Below are positions 42,756 to 52,152 of a DNA stretch of 64,000 nucleotides, piece by piece (position 1 is the stretch's first letter; each line of letters starts with the position of its first letter). The position numbers and the translations under genes are program-made. Source of the stretch: Leptolyngbya sp. FACHB-60 (lineage in GTDB: Bacteria; Cyanobacteriota; Cyanobacteriia; Phormidesmidales; Phormidesmidaceae); NCBI RefSeq assembly GCF_014695775.1, contig NZ_JACJOX010000026.1:102855-166854 (forward strand), in the 5' to 3' direction. Below the pieces are notes generated by a model. It had not been told where the DNA came from, made no database searches, and saw only the letters and a program-made list of their open reading frames with translations.

Positions 42756-43472
42756 TTAAAAGCTAGCAGTCATCAATGCCACTCCAGTCCCTACAGCAAT
42801 GTATCCGGCCAAACGCAGAAAGTCGGGGTAGCTAACGCTAGACTTCATAGCTTTTGTAGCCACCTTGAAGGCAATTAAAGAAATAGTTGCCTGAATCAAA
42901 GTAAACCCAGTTAGATAAGCTGCAAGAGGAACTGCTGTAGCGCCAATGATAGCTTCTCCATAAGCATAACCATGAAATAATCCTGCCACACCTGCTAGGA
43001 CGGCAATGATGGCCGTGTTAGGCTTCTCTAACTTTGCTAATAAGATGCCAGAGACAAGCACTGAAGCTGAAATAATTATTTCAACCATAGGCATATCCAC
43101 CAGCATTAAGTGAAGCCCTGTTCCGACAAGAGCTGTTGAGAGAAACACAACAGGAACCCAAAAACCTCTGGCAACAGTTGACGCTAGCAATCCCACAGAT
43201 ATGACAAAAACCAGATGATCAAACCCAATGATCGGGTGACCAAGCCCTGATAAAAATCCCTCCATAAAGGTAGCCGATATTGCGCCTCCAGATGGGTGAT
43301 GGGCATAGGCGGGGAAAGCTATCCCTAGAAGGGCGGAGATGACTATAACAATCTTTACGACGCTGCTAATATCCAAGCCAGTCCAATGTCTTATGCCACT
43401 AATCTTTGATGCCACTTTTGTGTCCCTCACAATTAAATTGGCTGCAAACGAGATGCCGAGAATGACAAACAA
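42756..43472 (-). CDS. HupE/UreJ family metal permease
   Basis: 238 residues. A signal-like helix ends in AYAHHPSGG, then GLGHPIIGFDHLVFVISVGL and GLFHGYAYGEAII, the His-rich membrane motifs of HupE/UreJ. The family imports nickel or cobalt. As the last gene of the nitrile hydratase operon it most likely imports cobalt for the enzyme. The first 50 residues exceed the family norm, so a later start is possible. Confidence 0.87.
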   Translation of the reverse strand: MFVILGISFAANLIVRDTKVASKISGIRHWTGLDISSVVKIVIVISALLGIAFPAYAHHPSGGAISATFMEGFLSGLGHPIIGFDHLVFVISVGLLASTVARGFWVPVVFLSTALVGTGLHLMLVDMPMVEIIISASVLVSGILLAKLEKPNTAIIAVLAGVAGLFHGYAYGEAIIGATAVPLAAYLTGFTLIQATISLIAFKVATKAMKSSVSYPDFLRLAGYIAVGTGVALMTASF

Positions 43473-43550
43473 CTCTCTAGGAGAGTTGAAAGCATTTAGA
43501 AAATAGAAAAAAGCTAGGCTAAAGATACTAGACGGGAAAGCTAACTCAGA

Positions 43551-43907
43551 TTAAGTCGAGGTTTCATTAGCCTCAACCAGCATCTGACGGGTTCGTTCTT
43601 CTAACTCCTCTTCGCTGACAAGGGAAGACTCAAGCACTAAACTCTCTAGAGATGCAAGCCAACGAAGATAATAATCCCAATCTGGGTCATCTTTACAGTG
43701 GGTTGCTTCCCATTCAGCAATAGAGAAAATTAGCCCTTGCCGAAAGTCTTCCCACTCATAATGTCCTTTTTTAGACAAAGCAATTGCCATTCCAAAGGCA
43801 CGGCCTTCCCATGGTCTTTGAAATAGGATCTCCCCATTATCGCGTGGGGGAGAATCAGCGCTACCCAGCATACTAGCGGCTGCGAACTGTTCAAATTTAA
43901 TCTGCAT
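43551..43907 (-). CDS. Nitrile hydratase accessory protein
   Basis: 118 residues, homologous to the N-terminal part of nitrile hydratase beta: PPRDNGEILFQRPWEGRAFG, then GHYEWEDFRQGLI and YYLRWLASLESL. Proteins of this type (P14K/NhlE-like) help insert the metal or swap subunits during maturation. It lies 33 bp downstream of the alpha gene. Confidence 0.88.
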   Translation of the reverse strand: MQIKFEQFAAASMLGSADSPPRDNGEILFQRPWEGRAFGMAIALSKKGHYEWEDFRQGLIFSIAEWEATHCKDDPDWDYYLRWLASLESLVLESSLVSEEELEERTRQMLVEANETST

Positions 43908-43940
43908 GGCTACTCAGCGATTCTTAAACGTTGCCGATGA

Positions 43941-44549
43941 TTAAGCTGGCAGTACTACCCTGGCTGCCCCTTGCATAGATTCAGGAGTAACAATGGCCGC
44001 TAGTTGCTCCTCTGTCCACCCTTCCGTTCCTTCAGGGCGTTCTGGCAGAACAAACCATCGAATCTGAGCACTGGTGTCCCAGACCTTAACTTCAACCGAT
44101 TCAGAGACATCTAGACCAAACTCTTTGAGCACTTTTCGAGGTTCACGGATGGCCCTGGCTCGAAAGGTAGGATCTTTAAACCAGTAAGGCGGTAGACCCA
44201 ACACTGGCCAAGGGTAACAGGAGCACATTGTGCAAACAATCAAGTTATGGACGTCAGGGGTGTTGGCAACAGCGGCCATATTCTCGCCTTCCGCTCCAGC
44301 CATACCACGGGGAAAACTCATCTCAGCAATTGCTGAAGGAGTATCTGCTAGCAGACGTTCTTTGAATGCTGGATCAATCCAGGCTTTAGCAACAATTCTG
44401 GCACCATTAAATGGCCCCATATCCTTCTCGAAGAAGTCAATCACTTTATCGACAGTTTCGCTAGTGATAACTCCTTTTTCGATTAACAAAGACTCTAGGG
44501 CTTTAACGCGAGCAGCACTATAGGTTTCGCGATCAACGTTCTCAGTCAT
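43941..44549 (-). CDS. nthA: Nitrile hydratase alpha subunit, cobalt type
   Basis: 202 residues. The metal claw is VCTMCSCYPWPVLGLPP with Cys106, Cys109 and Cys111. The Thr after the first Cys (CTxCSC) marks the cobalt type, as opposed to CSLCSC in iron enzymes. C-terminal VKVWDTSAQIRWFVLPERP is also diagnostic. It hydrates nitriles to amides together with beta. Thiocyanate hydrolase gamma subunits are related, but the beta gene here is the fused nitrile hydratase form. The gene lies in a six-gene operon with accessory protein, GTPase and metal permease. Confidence 0.92.
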   Translation of the reverse strand: MTENVDRETYSAARVKALESLLIEKGVITSETVDKVIDFFEKDMGPFNGARIVAKAWIDPAFKERLLADTPSAIAEMSFPRGMAGAEGENMAAVANTPDVHNLIVCTMCSCYPWPVLGLPPYWFKDPTFRARAIREPRKVLKEFGLDVSESVEVKVWDTSAQIRWFVLPERPEGTEGWTEEQLAAIVTPESMQGAARVVLPA

Positions 44550-44588
44550 ACCTAATTTTCCAAGAATACTTAGTAAAACATCCGTGAA

Positions 44589-45308
44589 CTATTCTGGATC
44601 TTCCAAATAACCTTCAAAAATCTGAACATAAATTTTGGTATTAGGCTCAGTAATGTCCTCCCAGATGTCGTGGGAATTAAATACCACGTTGTAGATAGGC
44701 ATAGGGTCACCTACTCCATCACCTGTTGGGAAGTAGTAATTGTAGGTTCCCTCATAGACCTCATCAACAACACCTTTCTTGGTTCGCAGATACCCAGGTA
44801 ACTTACAGTGATCAACGGGGGGTGGATTTCTAACAGTAACGGTGTCACCAACCTTAAACCTAGGTTGAGCCTCCACATCACAAGCAGGTGAGTCTCCAAC
44901 CCTAAGGTATTCAATTATTTGTTCATCAATAGCTGGCTCACCACCACTCGGCAATGGTGCGTCTAGGTTTTCTAGGTAAGCTGCTGTTTTTGTACTTAGC
45001 TCTTCCTCTGTTACATAACCCGATTCGACAAAAAATCCAGAAATACCACCTAACCACTTTTCATAGTATCGGTACTTAAAGTAGTCGAATGGGTTCATCC
45101 CCTCTGCACCTTGGCGGAGATGGCCCCAAGTCCAAAAGCTGCTGAACTTAGTTGGGACGGTCTCAACAGCCTCTAAATGGTTACTCAGCCCCATCATGGC
45201 AACGTGAATGCCAAAAATACGTTCTTCCCATGGTTGAACGAAGACTTTCTTCTCAAAGCTAGAAGGCTCAAGTCCTTCAATTCCACCGATGTAATGTTGT
45301 AGCTTCAT
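44589..45308 (-). CDS. nthB: Nitrile hydratase beta subunit
   Basis: 239 residues. It starts with the conserved MKLQHYIGGIEGLEPSSFEK and VQPWEERIFGIHVAMMGL, and ends with the SH3-like domain (FKVGDTVTVRNPPPVDHCKL, PGYLRTKKGVV). The beta gene comes before alpha, as in other cobalt-type operons. Thiocyanate hydrolase splits these parts over two genes; here they are joined. Confidence 0.92.
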   Translation of the reverse strand: MKLQHYIGGIEGLEPSSFEKKVFVQPWEERIFGIHVAMMGLSNHLEAVETVPTKFSSFWTWGHLRQGAEGMNPFDYFKYRYYEKWLGGISGFFVESGYVTEEELSTKTAAYLENLDAPLPSGGEPAIDEQIIEYLRVGDSPACDVEAQPRFKVGDTVTVRNPPPVDHCKLPGYLRTKKGVVDEVYEGTYNYYFPTGDGVGDPMPIYNVVFNSHDIWEDITEPNTKIYVQIFEGYLEDPE

Positions 45309-45363
45309 TTCATTCGTCCTAACGAAAGCACATTGAATAAATCCGAGCTATTAGGTCAAAGGC

Positions 45364-45882
45364 TTAGGCGCGGGTTTGATTCCTTACAGCGGTAACTTCG
45401 CTTGTGGTCATGGCATCACCCCAAATCTCAGAGAGATAGCCAAAGAGCCCACCTAAAATCATTGCTACTGCCGCTACTAAGCCTGGATTGGTCAGCCCCA
45501 CCGTAGTAATAGGAACTCCTGTAGCAACAGTAGTGCCCACTGTTGAAGCAAATCCCCAAACAATTGCAGGGATTGCGGTTAGTAAAGGAACTTTAGATGC
45601 CTGAACCATAGCAGCACTGCCCAATCCAACACAAACAGCGGCAATAAACGGATTTGCACCCAAAGCGGTGATCGTAAGTAAAGTGAGCGAGGCAATCACA
45701 ATGCCTGTCAAGTTAGACGCAATGCTTTGTTTAAGGCCAGACGCCTTTCCTCCCAAAATAAAAAATGATGCCCAGGCAATAAACGTGACCCACACTGGTA
45801 CAAGAATTACTGTTGCTGTAAGATAAGTATCCACGGCTCCTAAAGCGCCAATGCTGACACTGTATGCGTCTAATTTCTTCAT
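45364..45882 (-). CDS. DUF1097 family membrane protein
   Basis: 172 residues, about five membrane helices, including TVILVPVWVTFIAWASFFIL, ANPFIAAVCVGLGSAAMVQA and GLVAAVAMILGGLFGYLSEI. DUF1097 members have no established role. Its place between the CobW-type gene and the nitrile hydratase genes suggests transport of the substrate, the amide product or the metal. Confidence 0.8.
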   Translation of the reverse strand: MKKLDAYSVSIGALGAVDTYLTATVILVPVWVTFIAWASFFILGGKASGLKQSIASNLTGIVIASLTLLTITALGANPFIAAVCVGLGSAAMVQASKVPLLTAIPAIVWGFASTVGTTVATGVPITTVGLTNPGLVAAVAMILGGLFGYLSEIWGDAMTTSEVTAVRNQTRA

Positions 45883-45929
45883 GGGACGACTTTTCCTTAG
45901 TTTATTGACCTATTTCTCGGCAATACTCG

Positions 45930-46895
45930 TTATGCGAGACAAGCCTGAAATCCTTCTTTAAGCTCCATCTCAGACAAATTACGACCAATAAAGACAAGTT
46001 CATTTCTACGCAACTCATCATCTTTCCAAATCTTTCCAGGTCTACCGTCTAAGAGCATGTGAACTCCCTGGAAGACGAAACGCCTATCTTCCGAATCAAT
46101 ATCCAAAATTCCTTTCATACGGAAAATGTCTGTTCCTCTATCTTGTAGAAGCTGATAAATCCAGCGATTGAACTTATCACCGTCTACGCTTCCTTCTTCA
46201 ACGATAGAAACAGAGAAAACAGACTCATCATGCTCATGAGCGTCTTCGTTTAGAAAGTCTGGATCTATATGCAGGGCTTGTTTCAGGTCAAATGCTTTAA
46301 TGCCAAGAACAGAGTTCATTGAGATATCACTGTCTTGAGTTCTGTAGACCTTGGCGAAAGCTGCCATTCCCCGAACTCGCTGCTCAAGCTCATCTACAAT
46401 TTCTGGAGATACTAAGTCAGTTTTGTTGAGCAGTATCACATCTGCAAAAGCAATTTGTTCCTGGGCTTCGTCACTTTCCCAGTGCTCCCAAATGTGTTTT
46501 GAGTCAACAACTGTAATGACCGCATCTAATTGAGTTTTAGTCCTCATCGTTTCGTCTGCAAAAAAGGATTGAATGACGGGTGCTGGATCGGCTAAACCGG
46601 TTGTCTCAATCACCAAGTGGTCAAACTTATCCTGTTTCTCTAGAAGGCTATCAAAGATGCGAACTAAATCCCCTCGCACAGTGCAGCAAATACAGCCATT
46701 ATTCATCTCCAAAATTTCTTCGTCAGCGTCAATTACTAGCTGACTGTCAATTCCCACCTCTCCAAATTCATTGACTATGACAGCAATTCTTTTCCCATGC
46801 TCCTCAGTGAGCATACGATTAAGCAAGGTTGTCTTTCCGGATCCTAAATATCCAGTAATGACACTTACAGGAATTGGTGAAGCATTAAGGCTCAT
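45930..46895 (-). CDS. CobW/COG0523 family GTPase, nitrile hydratase activator-like
   Basis: 321 residues. Walker [16 protein letters not shown], metal motif CICC in [13 protein letters not shown], switch [12 protein letters not shown] and NKTD (ILLNKTDLV). The C-terminal CobW domain ends with [18 protein letters not shown]0523 GTPases deliver metals to enzymes, and such activators accompany nitrile hydratases. It heads the operon, so it presumably loads cobalt into NthA. Confidence 0.92.
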   Translation of the reverse strand: MSLNASPIPVSVITGYLGSGKTTLLNRMLTEEHGKRIAVIVNEFGEVGIDSQLVIDADEEILEMNNGCICCTVRGDLVRIFDSLLEKQDKFDHLVIETTGLADPAPVIQSFFADETMRTKTQLDAVITVVDSKHIWEHWESDEAQEQIAFADVILLNKTDLVSPEIVDELEQRVRGMAAFAKVYRTQDSDISMNSVLGIKAFDLKQALHIDPDFLNEDAHEHDESVFSVSIVEEGSVDGDKFNRWIYQLLQDRGTDIFRMKGILDIDSEDRRFVFQGVHMLLDGRPGKIWKDDELRRNELVFIGRNLSEMELKEGFQACLA

Positions 46896-47154
46896 GAGTT
46901 TCAGGAAGTGATTAATTTAAACGCCATGATATCTAACCTAAAGCACACTATTCTTCTAAAAATTGGGTCTAAAAAACGTCACCCAAAAGCATTTCTAGAA
47001 GTTTAGTTAAGCGGGGCTTTAAGTCAGTTGTTATGACAACCAATCCTAGAGGGGGGGATAAGGAAGAGTTGTATCAACTAAGACATTTTTGCACTCCTCG
47101 CAGGATAGTCCCATAGAAGTGTTTTATGGATTTAAGCACAATCTAGCTCCCAAA
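46896..47154. other. Divergent intergenic region upstream of the nitrile hydratase operon
   Basis: It separates the leftward operon from the plus-strand transglutaminase gene. I found no cobalamin-riboswitch core and no clear operator for a metal sensor. A seven-G run lies at 47052-47058. Confidence 0.4.
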
Positions 47155-47174
47155 CAAGACAGTCCTATAAAATA
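47155..47174 (+). promoter_or_regulatory. Recurring CAAGAC...TCCTAT motif, copy 3
   Basis: CAAGACAGTCCTATAAAATA lies 58 bp before the transglutaminase-like gene. TATAAAAT within it could serve as a -10 element. Confidence 0.5.
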
Positions 47175-47232
47175 GCCAGAAAATCGGGAAACCTAAAGTA
47201 GAAGTACGCTCTAGCCGTTTCTCTGAGCTGTC

Positions 47233-48633
47233 ATGCGGTTTTTATTCCTGAAGTTGCCTGTCCTCATTACCAGAACGCTGTTCTACCTGGCAGTCTTCCT
47301 CTCTCCAGTGCTGGGTGTCTGGTTAGCCTCGTCGGTAGTGGCCTACATCAACGGCCCCAAATTACTGACGGTCTTTTCAGGTATCCTGCTATTCCCCCTG
47401 GTGCCCATTCTGTGGGACATGGGAGGCCGCAAGCGACGCAAAGAACTAGGCATTCTCACCTGGGGCGATCGCATTGTCTTGAAGACGCTGGTACTCAACC
47501 TGGCCTTTCTTTTCCTGCTGCTTGCCCTGCGGCCTCAAACCTCATTCCTGGCCCTGTCTACCCGTGGTGATTGGTTCCTCGATGGTATGCAAGGGCCACA
47601 GGTGGAGCTGGCCCGAACAGGATTGTTCACCTTGTCTAGGGGACTAGAGGGACTGTACCTAAGATTCCACAACAACCCTTTTGACCAATATGCCGATACG
47701 ACTCAAGTAAAGCCCCAACCAGCACCCCAGCCCCAACCAACAGGACAGGCTGGACAGAGCAAAGGGTGGCCCTGGACCGAGGTTGGGCTGCATCCTGCCG
47801 TAGTCAATATGCCTCCTAGCGCAGAAACCAGCATTGCTTCTGTTGCTCAGTACATCGCCAGCCAGGAAAAAGACCCGATGCTGCGGGTCAAGGCACTCCA
47901 TGACTATGTGGCAGATCGCATCGCCTACGATGCACCCAACTACTTTGCCGGTAACTACCCTCCCCAGGATGCTGAGACGGTCTTTCAGCGCCGGGTAGCT
48001 GTCTGCGCGGGTTACGCCAAGCTGCTCGAAGCTCTGGGGCAGGCGATTGGGGAAGAGATTGTCTACGTAGTTGGTGACTCCCGCAGCTCGACTAGTGATC
48101 TAGAAGGCCAAAGCCACGCCTGGAATGCGGCCAAGATCAAGGGGCAGTGGTATTTAATTGACACCACCTGGGACAGTGGCTCTGTAGATCGAGCGTCGGG
48201 TTTTAAGAAAGCCTACAAAACCGACTATCTATTCCCGCCTCCGGAGGTAATGGGCATTAGCCACTTTCCCGATGATGAAAACTTCCAGCTCAGGTCACAG
48301 CCCATTTCCCGAGGTGAGTTTCTGCGCCAACCTATGATGAGAGCTCGGTTCTTTGCGGAGGGAATGCAGCTGGTGGCCCCTATGCGATCGCAATCAGATA
48401 CCCATCAAACTGCGGTGATTCAGCTTCAGAATCCTAACCAACGCTGGTTGCTACCTAGCTACTCTCTCAAAGGCTCTACCCAAGCTGAGCATTGTCTAGA
48501 GAGTGCCACCCAAGGCCCCCAGATAACCTGCTCCCTTCCTGGCCCTGGGGCTTATGAAGTTAGCTTGTTCAGCGGTGATGAGCAGTATGGAGAGTTCGCC
48601 TATGTAGGCCAGGTTGAGTTCAATCGGCGCTAA
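47233..48633 (+). CDS. Membrane-anchored transglutaminase-like protein
   Basis: 466 residues. Three N-terminal membrane helices are followed by a Pro/Gln linker and a transglutaminase/protease-like core with all three catalytic residues: Cys in RVAVCAGYAKLLEAL, His in GQSHAWNAAKI and Asp in WYLIDTTWDSG. It resembles CYK3/YebA-type transglutaminase-fold proteins acting outside the membrane on peptides or cell wall. It may be expressed with the downstream nuclease genes. Confidence 0.87.
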   Translation: MRFLFLKLPVLITRTLFYLAVFLSPVLGVWLASSVVAYINGPKLLTVFSGILLFPLVPILWDMGGRKRRKELGILTWGDRIVLKTLVLNLAFLFLLLALRPQTSFLALSTRGDWFLDGMQGPQVELARTGLFTLSRGLEGLYLRFHNNPFDQYADTTQVKPQPAPQPQPTGQAGQSKGWPWTEVGLHPAVVNMPPSAETSIASVAQYIASQEKDPMLRVKALHDYVADRIAYDAPNYFAGNYPPQDAETVFQRRVAVCAGYAKLLEALGQAIGEEIVYVVGDSRSSTSDLEGQSHAWNAAKIKGQWYLIDTTWDSGSVDRASGFKKAYKTDYLFPPPEVMGISHFPDDENFQLRSQPISRGEFLRQPMMRARFFAEGMQLVAPMRSQSDTHQTAVIQLQNPNQRWLLPSYSLKGSTQAEHCLESATQGPQITCSLPGPGAYEVSLFSGDEQYGEFAYVGQVEFNRR

Positions 48634-48677
48634 ACCCTGATTTACTTAAATTTCCAGATAACCTTAACCACAGAATC

Positions 48678-49673
48678 ATGCCGCTTTTCACTCTCAAAGA
48701 CAAACAAATTGCAGCAGTCAATAGCACTCAGTTTGAAGCGGAAGGTATTCAGGAGCGTACTGATTTGCAAGCTGCACTCAGAGACAACATCAACGTTATT
48801 TCGCCCGATACGATGGTGCTGTCTGAGGAGTTTTCAGGCTGGACTGAGGGAGCACGGCGGATCGACCTACTGGGTATCGATAAGCAGGCCAACCTGGTTG
48901 TAATTGAACTCAAGCGTGATGAAACTGGGGCTCATATGGAGCTACAGTCCTTGCGTTACGCCGCGATGGTTTCTACACTGACCTTCAAACGAGCCATCGA
49001 GATTCACCAGCAGTACCTCGATAAGCGCGGCATTGAGAAAGATGCTGAAGCGGAAATCTTGGGCTTTCTGGGGTGGAGCGATCCGCAGGAGGAGCAGTTC
49101 CCTACGGATGTCAGAATTGTGCTGGCTTCTGCCAATTTTTCAAAAGAGTTGACTACAGCCGTCATGTGGCTGAATAAGCGCGACCTGGACATTCGCTGTG
49201 TTCGCCTTCAGCCTTATAAACTCGGAAACGACTTGCTGCTAGACATTGAGCAAATTATCCCCCTGCCGGAGGCGGAGGAATACCAGGTCAGAATTCGGGA
49301 GCAGGCAGAGGCGCAAAGAGCTGCTGCCCGATCTAGTCGAGATAACACTCAATATGAGTTCTTGGGTCAGGTGTACAACAAGCGCAACTTGGTGCTGGCC
49401 GTAGTCACCCAGTACCATCAGGAGCACCCCCAAGCAACTTTGGATGAGCTGAGGCAGGTTTTTCCTGACTTCCTTCACAATTCCTTTGGGGTGGTAGCTC
49501 CCATTGAGAAAGCCTTAGAGAAGGGCCAAAAGCGCTACTTCCTGGATGAGAGCCAGATTTTACGGACAGGGGATAATCAAACCGTTGCAGTCTGCAACCA
49601 ATGGGGCATCGGCAACATTGTCCCTTTCCTCGATATAGCCAAGCAGATTGGCTATGAAATAACAGCGCAGTAA
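48678..49673 (+). CDS. PD-(D/E)XK nuclease-like protein (NucS/DUF91-like)
   Basis: 331 residues. The N-terminal half has SEEFSGWTEGARRIDLLGID followed by ANLVVIELKRDETGA, with the metal-binding Asp and the ExK pair of PD-(D/E)XK nucleases as in NucS/DUF91 proteins. The C-terminal part (LAVVTQYHQEHPQATLDELR, then QVFPDFLHNS) looks like a winged-helix recognition domain. It is first of three adjacent nuclease-type genes. Confidence 0.8.
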   Translation: MPLFTLKDKQIAAVNSTQFEAEGIQERTDLQAALRDNINVISPDTMVLSEEFSGWTEGARRIDLLGIDKQANLVVIELKRDETGAHMELQSLRYAAMVSTLTFKRAIEIHQQYLDKRGIEKDAEAEILGFLGWSDPQEEQFPTDVRIVLASANFSKELTTAVMWLNKRDLDIRCVRLQPYKLGNDLLLDIEQIIPLPEAEEYQVRIREQAEAQRAAARSSRDNTQYEFLGQVYNKRNLVLAVVTQYHQEHPQATLDELRQVFPDFLHNSFGVVAPIEKALEKGQKRYFLDESQILRTGDNQTVAVCNQWGIGNIVPFLDIAKQIGYEITAQ

Positions 49674-49677
49674 GCCA

Positions 49678-50820
49678 GTGCTAGCCTCCGATAAAGTCAT
49701 CAGCACCATTCTCAAGCACGACACGAAAGTAACGAGCTACAAGATCGCGCTGCTGCGGGCTATCAATGACGTAGTGCTAACCTACCCTGACCTAAGAAGC
49801 TATCAAAGCGATGTTGCCGTTCCCCTCAAGCTGTTGGCTGAGTTCTGGATCGCCTACTACTGGCCTTTTGTAGATCCTGACGACCTTATCTACCAGGGGC
49901 AGAGAGCACAGCGTCAGGGGCAAACTATCAACGACATGGCTTTTAGACCAGCGCTAACAGAACTCAGAAGGCAGTGGGAACTAAGCATTGGGGGGCTGAA
50001 GAATCCCGCCGATGGCTTTTTCCTCATCAACGAATTGCGCTCATCCCGCAACCACCAGCGCTACCCACAGCCGCTAATTGACGCTTACCAAACTGCTATT
50101 ACTGCGATCGCCAAAACCATTGAGATGCCGATCCGCTATGCTGGCCCTGGTGAGTGGAGCATCTTTGAGAAGCCCCAAGCCTATAACCAGGTGGCCAACC
50201 GAACTGCGGCTGTGCCAGGAACAAAGGTACGCAATCGATGCTTGGTGATTCCCCTCGACCTCTGGGCCACGTTCCGCCAGATGTCGCTCTGGGTCGAAGC
50301 TCTCTGTATTCATGAGTGGTGTTTGTTCAGTGGCAGAGTAAGTGACCACGATAGGGGCTACATCTATGGTCTACTGACCTCTCGCCCTGACAACCGCCGC
50401 CCGCTGACCTGGGAGCGTAACCAAATCGACATCCTGCTCATGGAAGGCACCGCCTTTACCTGCCCTTGGACTGAGAAGCGTATTGCCCAGGGCATCAACT
50501 ACGACCTCGACCACATCCTGCCAATAGCGGTCTACCCAACCAATGAGCTGTGGAACTTGGTGCCATCTGACCCCGACTTTAACTCTCACAAGAAGCGCGA
50601 TCGGCTACCAACGGCTGAGCGGTTGGCGGTGGCCACTCCTCACCTAGAGAAAACTTACCTGAGCTATGGGGATTCAAAGCCGCTCATTGAAGTCTTACGC
50701 GAGGATGTGGCTTTACGGTTTGCTACTGTTGCAGCGGAAGCTTTCTCAAAAAGTTTGGCTTTGGCTGTAACTGGATTAGTAGAGGAAATAGCAGAGTCTC
50801 GTAATTTGGCTAGATTTTGA
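49678..50820 (+). CDS. HNH endonuclease domain protein
   Basis: 380 residues, with GTG start 4 bp after the previous stop. The N-terminal 230 residues are helical and unassigned (LKLLAEFWIAYYWPFVDPDD). The C-terminal HNH motif reads CPWTEKRIAQGINYDLDHIL then NLVPSDPDFNSHKKRDRLP, with the His-Asn-His layout. It is probably a DNA endonuclease, and tight spacing argues it works with its neighbours. Confidence 0.82.
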   Translation: MLASDKVISTILKHDTKVTSYKIALLRAINDVVLTYPDLRSYQSDVAVPLKLLAEFWIAYYWPFVDPDDLIYQGQRAQRQGQTINDMAFRPALTELRRQWELSIGGLKNPADGFFLINELRSSRNHQRYPQPLIDAYQTAITAIAKTIEMPIRYAGPGEWSIFEKPQAYNQVANRTAAVPGTKVRNRCLVIPLDLWATFRQMSLWVEALCIHEWCLFSGRVSDHDRGYIYGLLTSRPDNRRPLTWERNQIDILLMEGTAFTCPWTEKRIAQGINYDLDHILPIAVYPTNELWNLVPSDPDFNSHKKRDRLPTAERLAVATPHLEKTYLSYGDSKPLIEVLREDVALRFATVAAEAFSKSLALAVTGLVEEIAESRNLARF

Positions 50821-50833
50821 TTTCAGCTTTAAT

Positions 50834-51883
50834 ATGCAATCAGATTTCATTGGGGTCACGTTAAGACGAATTGCCGGAGGCTGGGAATTTTCTAGCGAAT
50901 TAGCTCTGGAAAATTTCATCTGGAATCATTTGGAGGAGGTGTTAGGACTAACGCCTCTTCAACGGCAATATATTATCAGAGGTGAAATCTGTGATATTTT
51001 AGCGATTGCCCCTCAAAGGCAGCTTGTAATAATAGAACTCAAGAATGCAGAAGACCGCTATGTAGTTCATCAGTTGACGCGGTACTATGACGGTCTTTTT
51101 GAAGAAAAACCTTTTTCTCAAGAAATTAATTATGGTCAACCCATTCGGTTAATAGCGATAGCGCCTACATTTCATCGCCATAACTTTATAGATAGAAAAT
51201 ACAACAAACTACCAATAGAATTCATCAGAGCTGTCGTCCAGCAGGAGACAGATGAATTCCAGTTAATTCTTGAACACTTAGACAAACAGGATACCTGTCA
51301 GATCCAACTCCCTTACCAAGAACTAAAATCTGAAGCGTCACTGCCCGATGAGAGCGCCCTTCCTGAAGTGCTCGAACGTTGGCTAGGCTCTTGTACACCC
51401 CAGAAACAGGAGGGCTTTAGACGAGTTAGGAGCCGGATTTTAGGCTTTCATGAGCGTATTAAAGAGTTTGTTGGCAGAAAAAGTGTTCAATATGGGACAG
51501 GTAAGACAAAGCTGTGTGCTGAGTTTTATTTCGACTCAAAGAATCAAGTTCCAGTCCTATTCCTATGGCTTCCCTTGCCCACTTCTCGCACTGGTTCAAC
51601 CATTGGGCGTTTGCGAATTTGGACAGATGGAAACCTAGTGTCAAATGTGGGGCACGTACCTGACGGGTTAGGAAAAATGAGGTTGAGCGAAGAGTGGAGC
51701 CAGATGCCAAGAGAAAAGTGGCCTCGGAATTATTTGGTTGGAAGTTTATCGCATAAATCTGACACACCTATTTTTGCCAAAGTATACTTAAGATTAATCA
51801 CAGGTGATTATGAATCAGATAATATACCTAGTTTAGAAAGTCTTTTAGAGATTGCCTTGCAAAAGTGGCTAAAAAAGTTGTAA
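50834..51883 (+). CDS. PD-(D/E)XK nuclease-like protein
   Basis: 349 residues. N-terminal domain: LENFIWNHLEEVLGLTPLQR, GEICDILAIAPQ and LVIIELKNAEDRYVVHQL, giving the D...ExK pattern and the following helix typical of NucS/DUF91-type nucleases. The C-terminal half (SKNQVPVLFLWLP, LRIWTDGN) is unassigned and may bind DNA. It is less G+C-rich than the two genes upstream. Confidence 0.77.
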   Translation: MQSDFIGVTLRRIAGGWEFSSELALENFIWNHLEEVLGLTPLQRQYIIRGEICDILAIAPQRQLVIIELKNAEDRYVVHQLTRYYDGLFEEKPFSQEINYGQPIRLIAIAPTFHRHNFIDRKYNKLPIEFIRAVVQQETDEFQLILEHLDKQDTCQIQLPYQELKSEASLPDESALPEVLERWLGSCTPQKQEGFRRVRSRILGFHERIKEFVGRKSVQYGTGKTKLCAEFYFDSKNQVPVLFLWLPLPTSRTGSTIGRLRIWTDGNLVSNVGHVPDGLGKMRLSEEWSQMPREKWPRNYLVGSLSHKSDTPIFAKVYLRLITGDYESDNIPSLESLLEIALQKWLKKL

Positions 51884-52152
51884 CTTCATCCCCATAATTC
51901 CCTCAGCGCTTCATTTAACTTCTATTGCCCATTCTCCAAGTACCCGGCTAGTCCCAATGTCCTTATGCTGCATGCTTTTCTAAAGCGTCCGCAGTGAATA
52001 GCCCTTTTTAAAGCGCATTATTGTCAGCAGCGATCGCCGGAAGCTATAGGTAGACACGCCCTAGATATCTAGTTAATCGAGCGTTTTCCGTAGAGCCTTG
52101 TCAAAGACCCTAATGATGTGTCGTCATTTGAATCGCTCAGGGAGGTAGAGAG
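51884..52152. other. Intergenic, nothing recognised
   Basis: No gene or structure beyond one GCGATCGC-containing segment near 52030. Confidence 0.4.

Noticed and set aside
43941..45308. Thiocyanate hydrolase instead of nitrile hydratase
   Set aside because: Thiocyanate hydrolase has separate alpha and beta genes matching the two halves of NthB; here they are fused in one gene.
46990..47045. attC-like end (AGTTGTTATGAC) with GCGGGGC core
   Set aside because: The left arm cannot be paired and the position is far outside the array.
46896..47232. Cobalamin riboswitch upstream of the cobalt operon
   Set aside because: No B12-box-like core was seen, and the operon needs free cobalt rather than B12.
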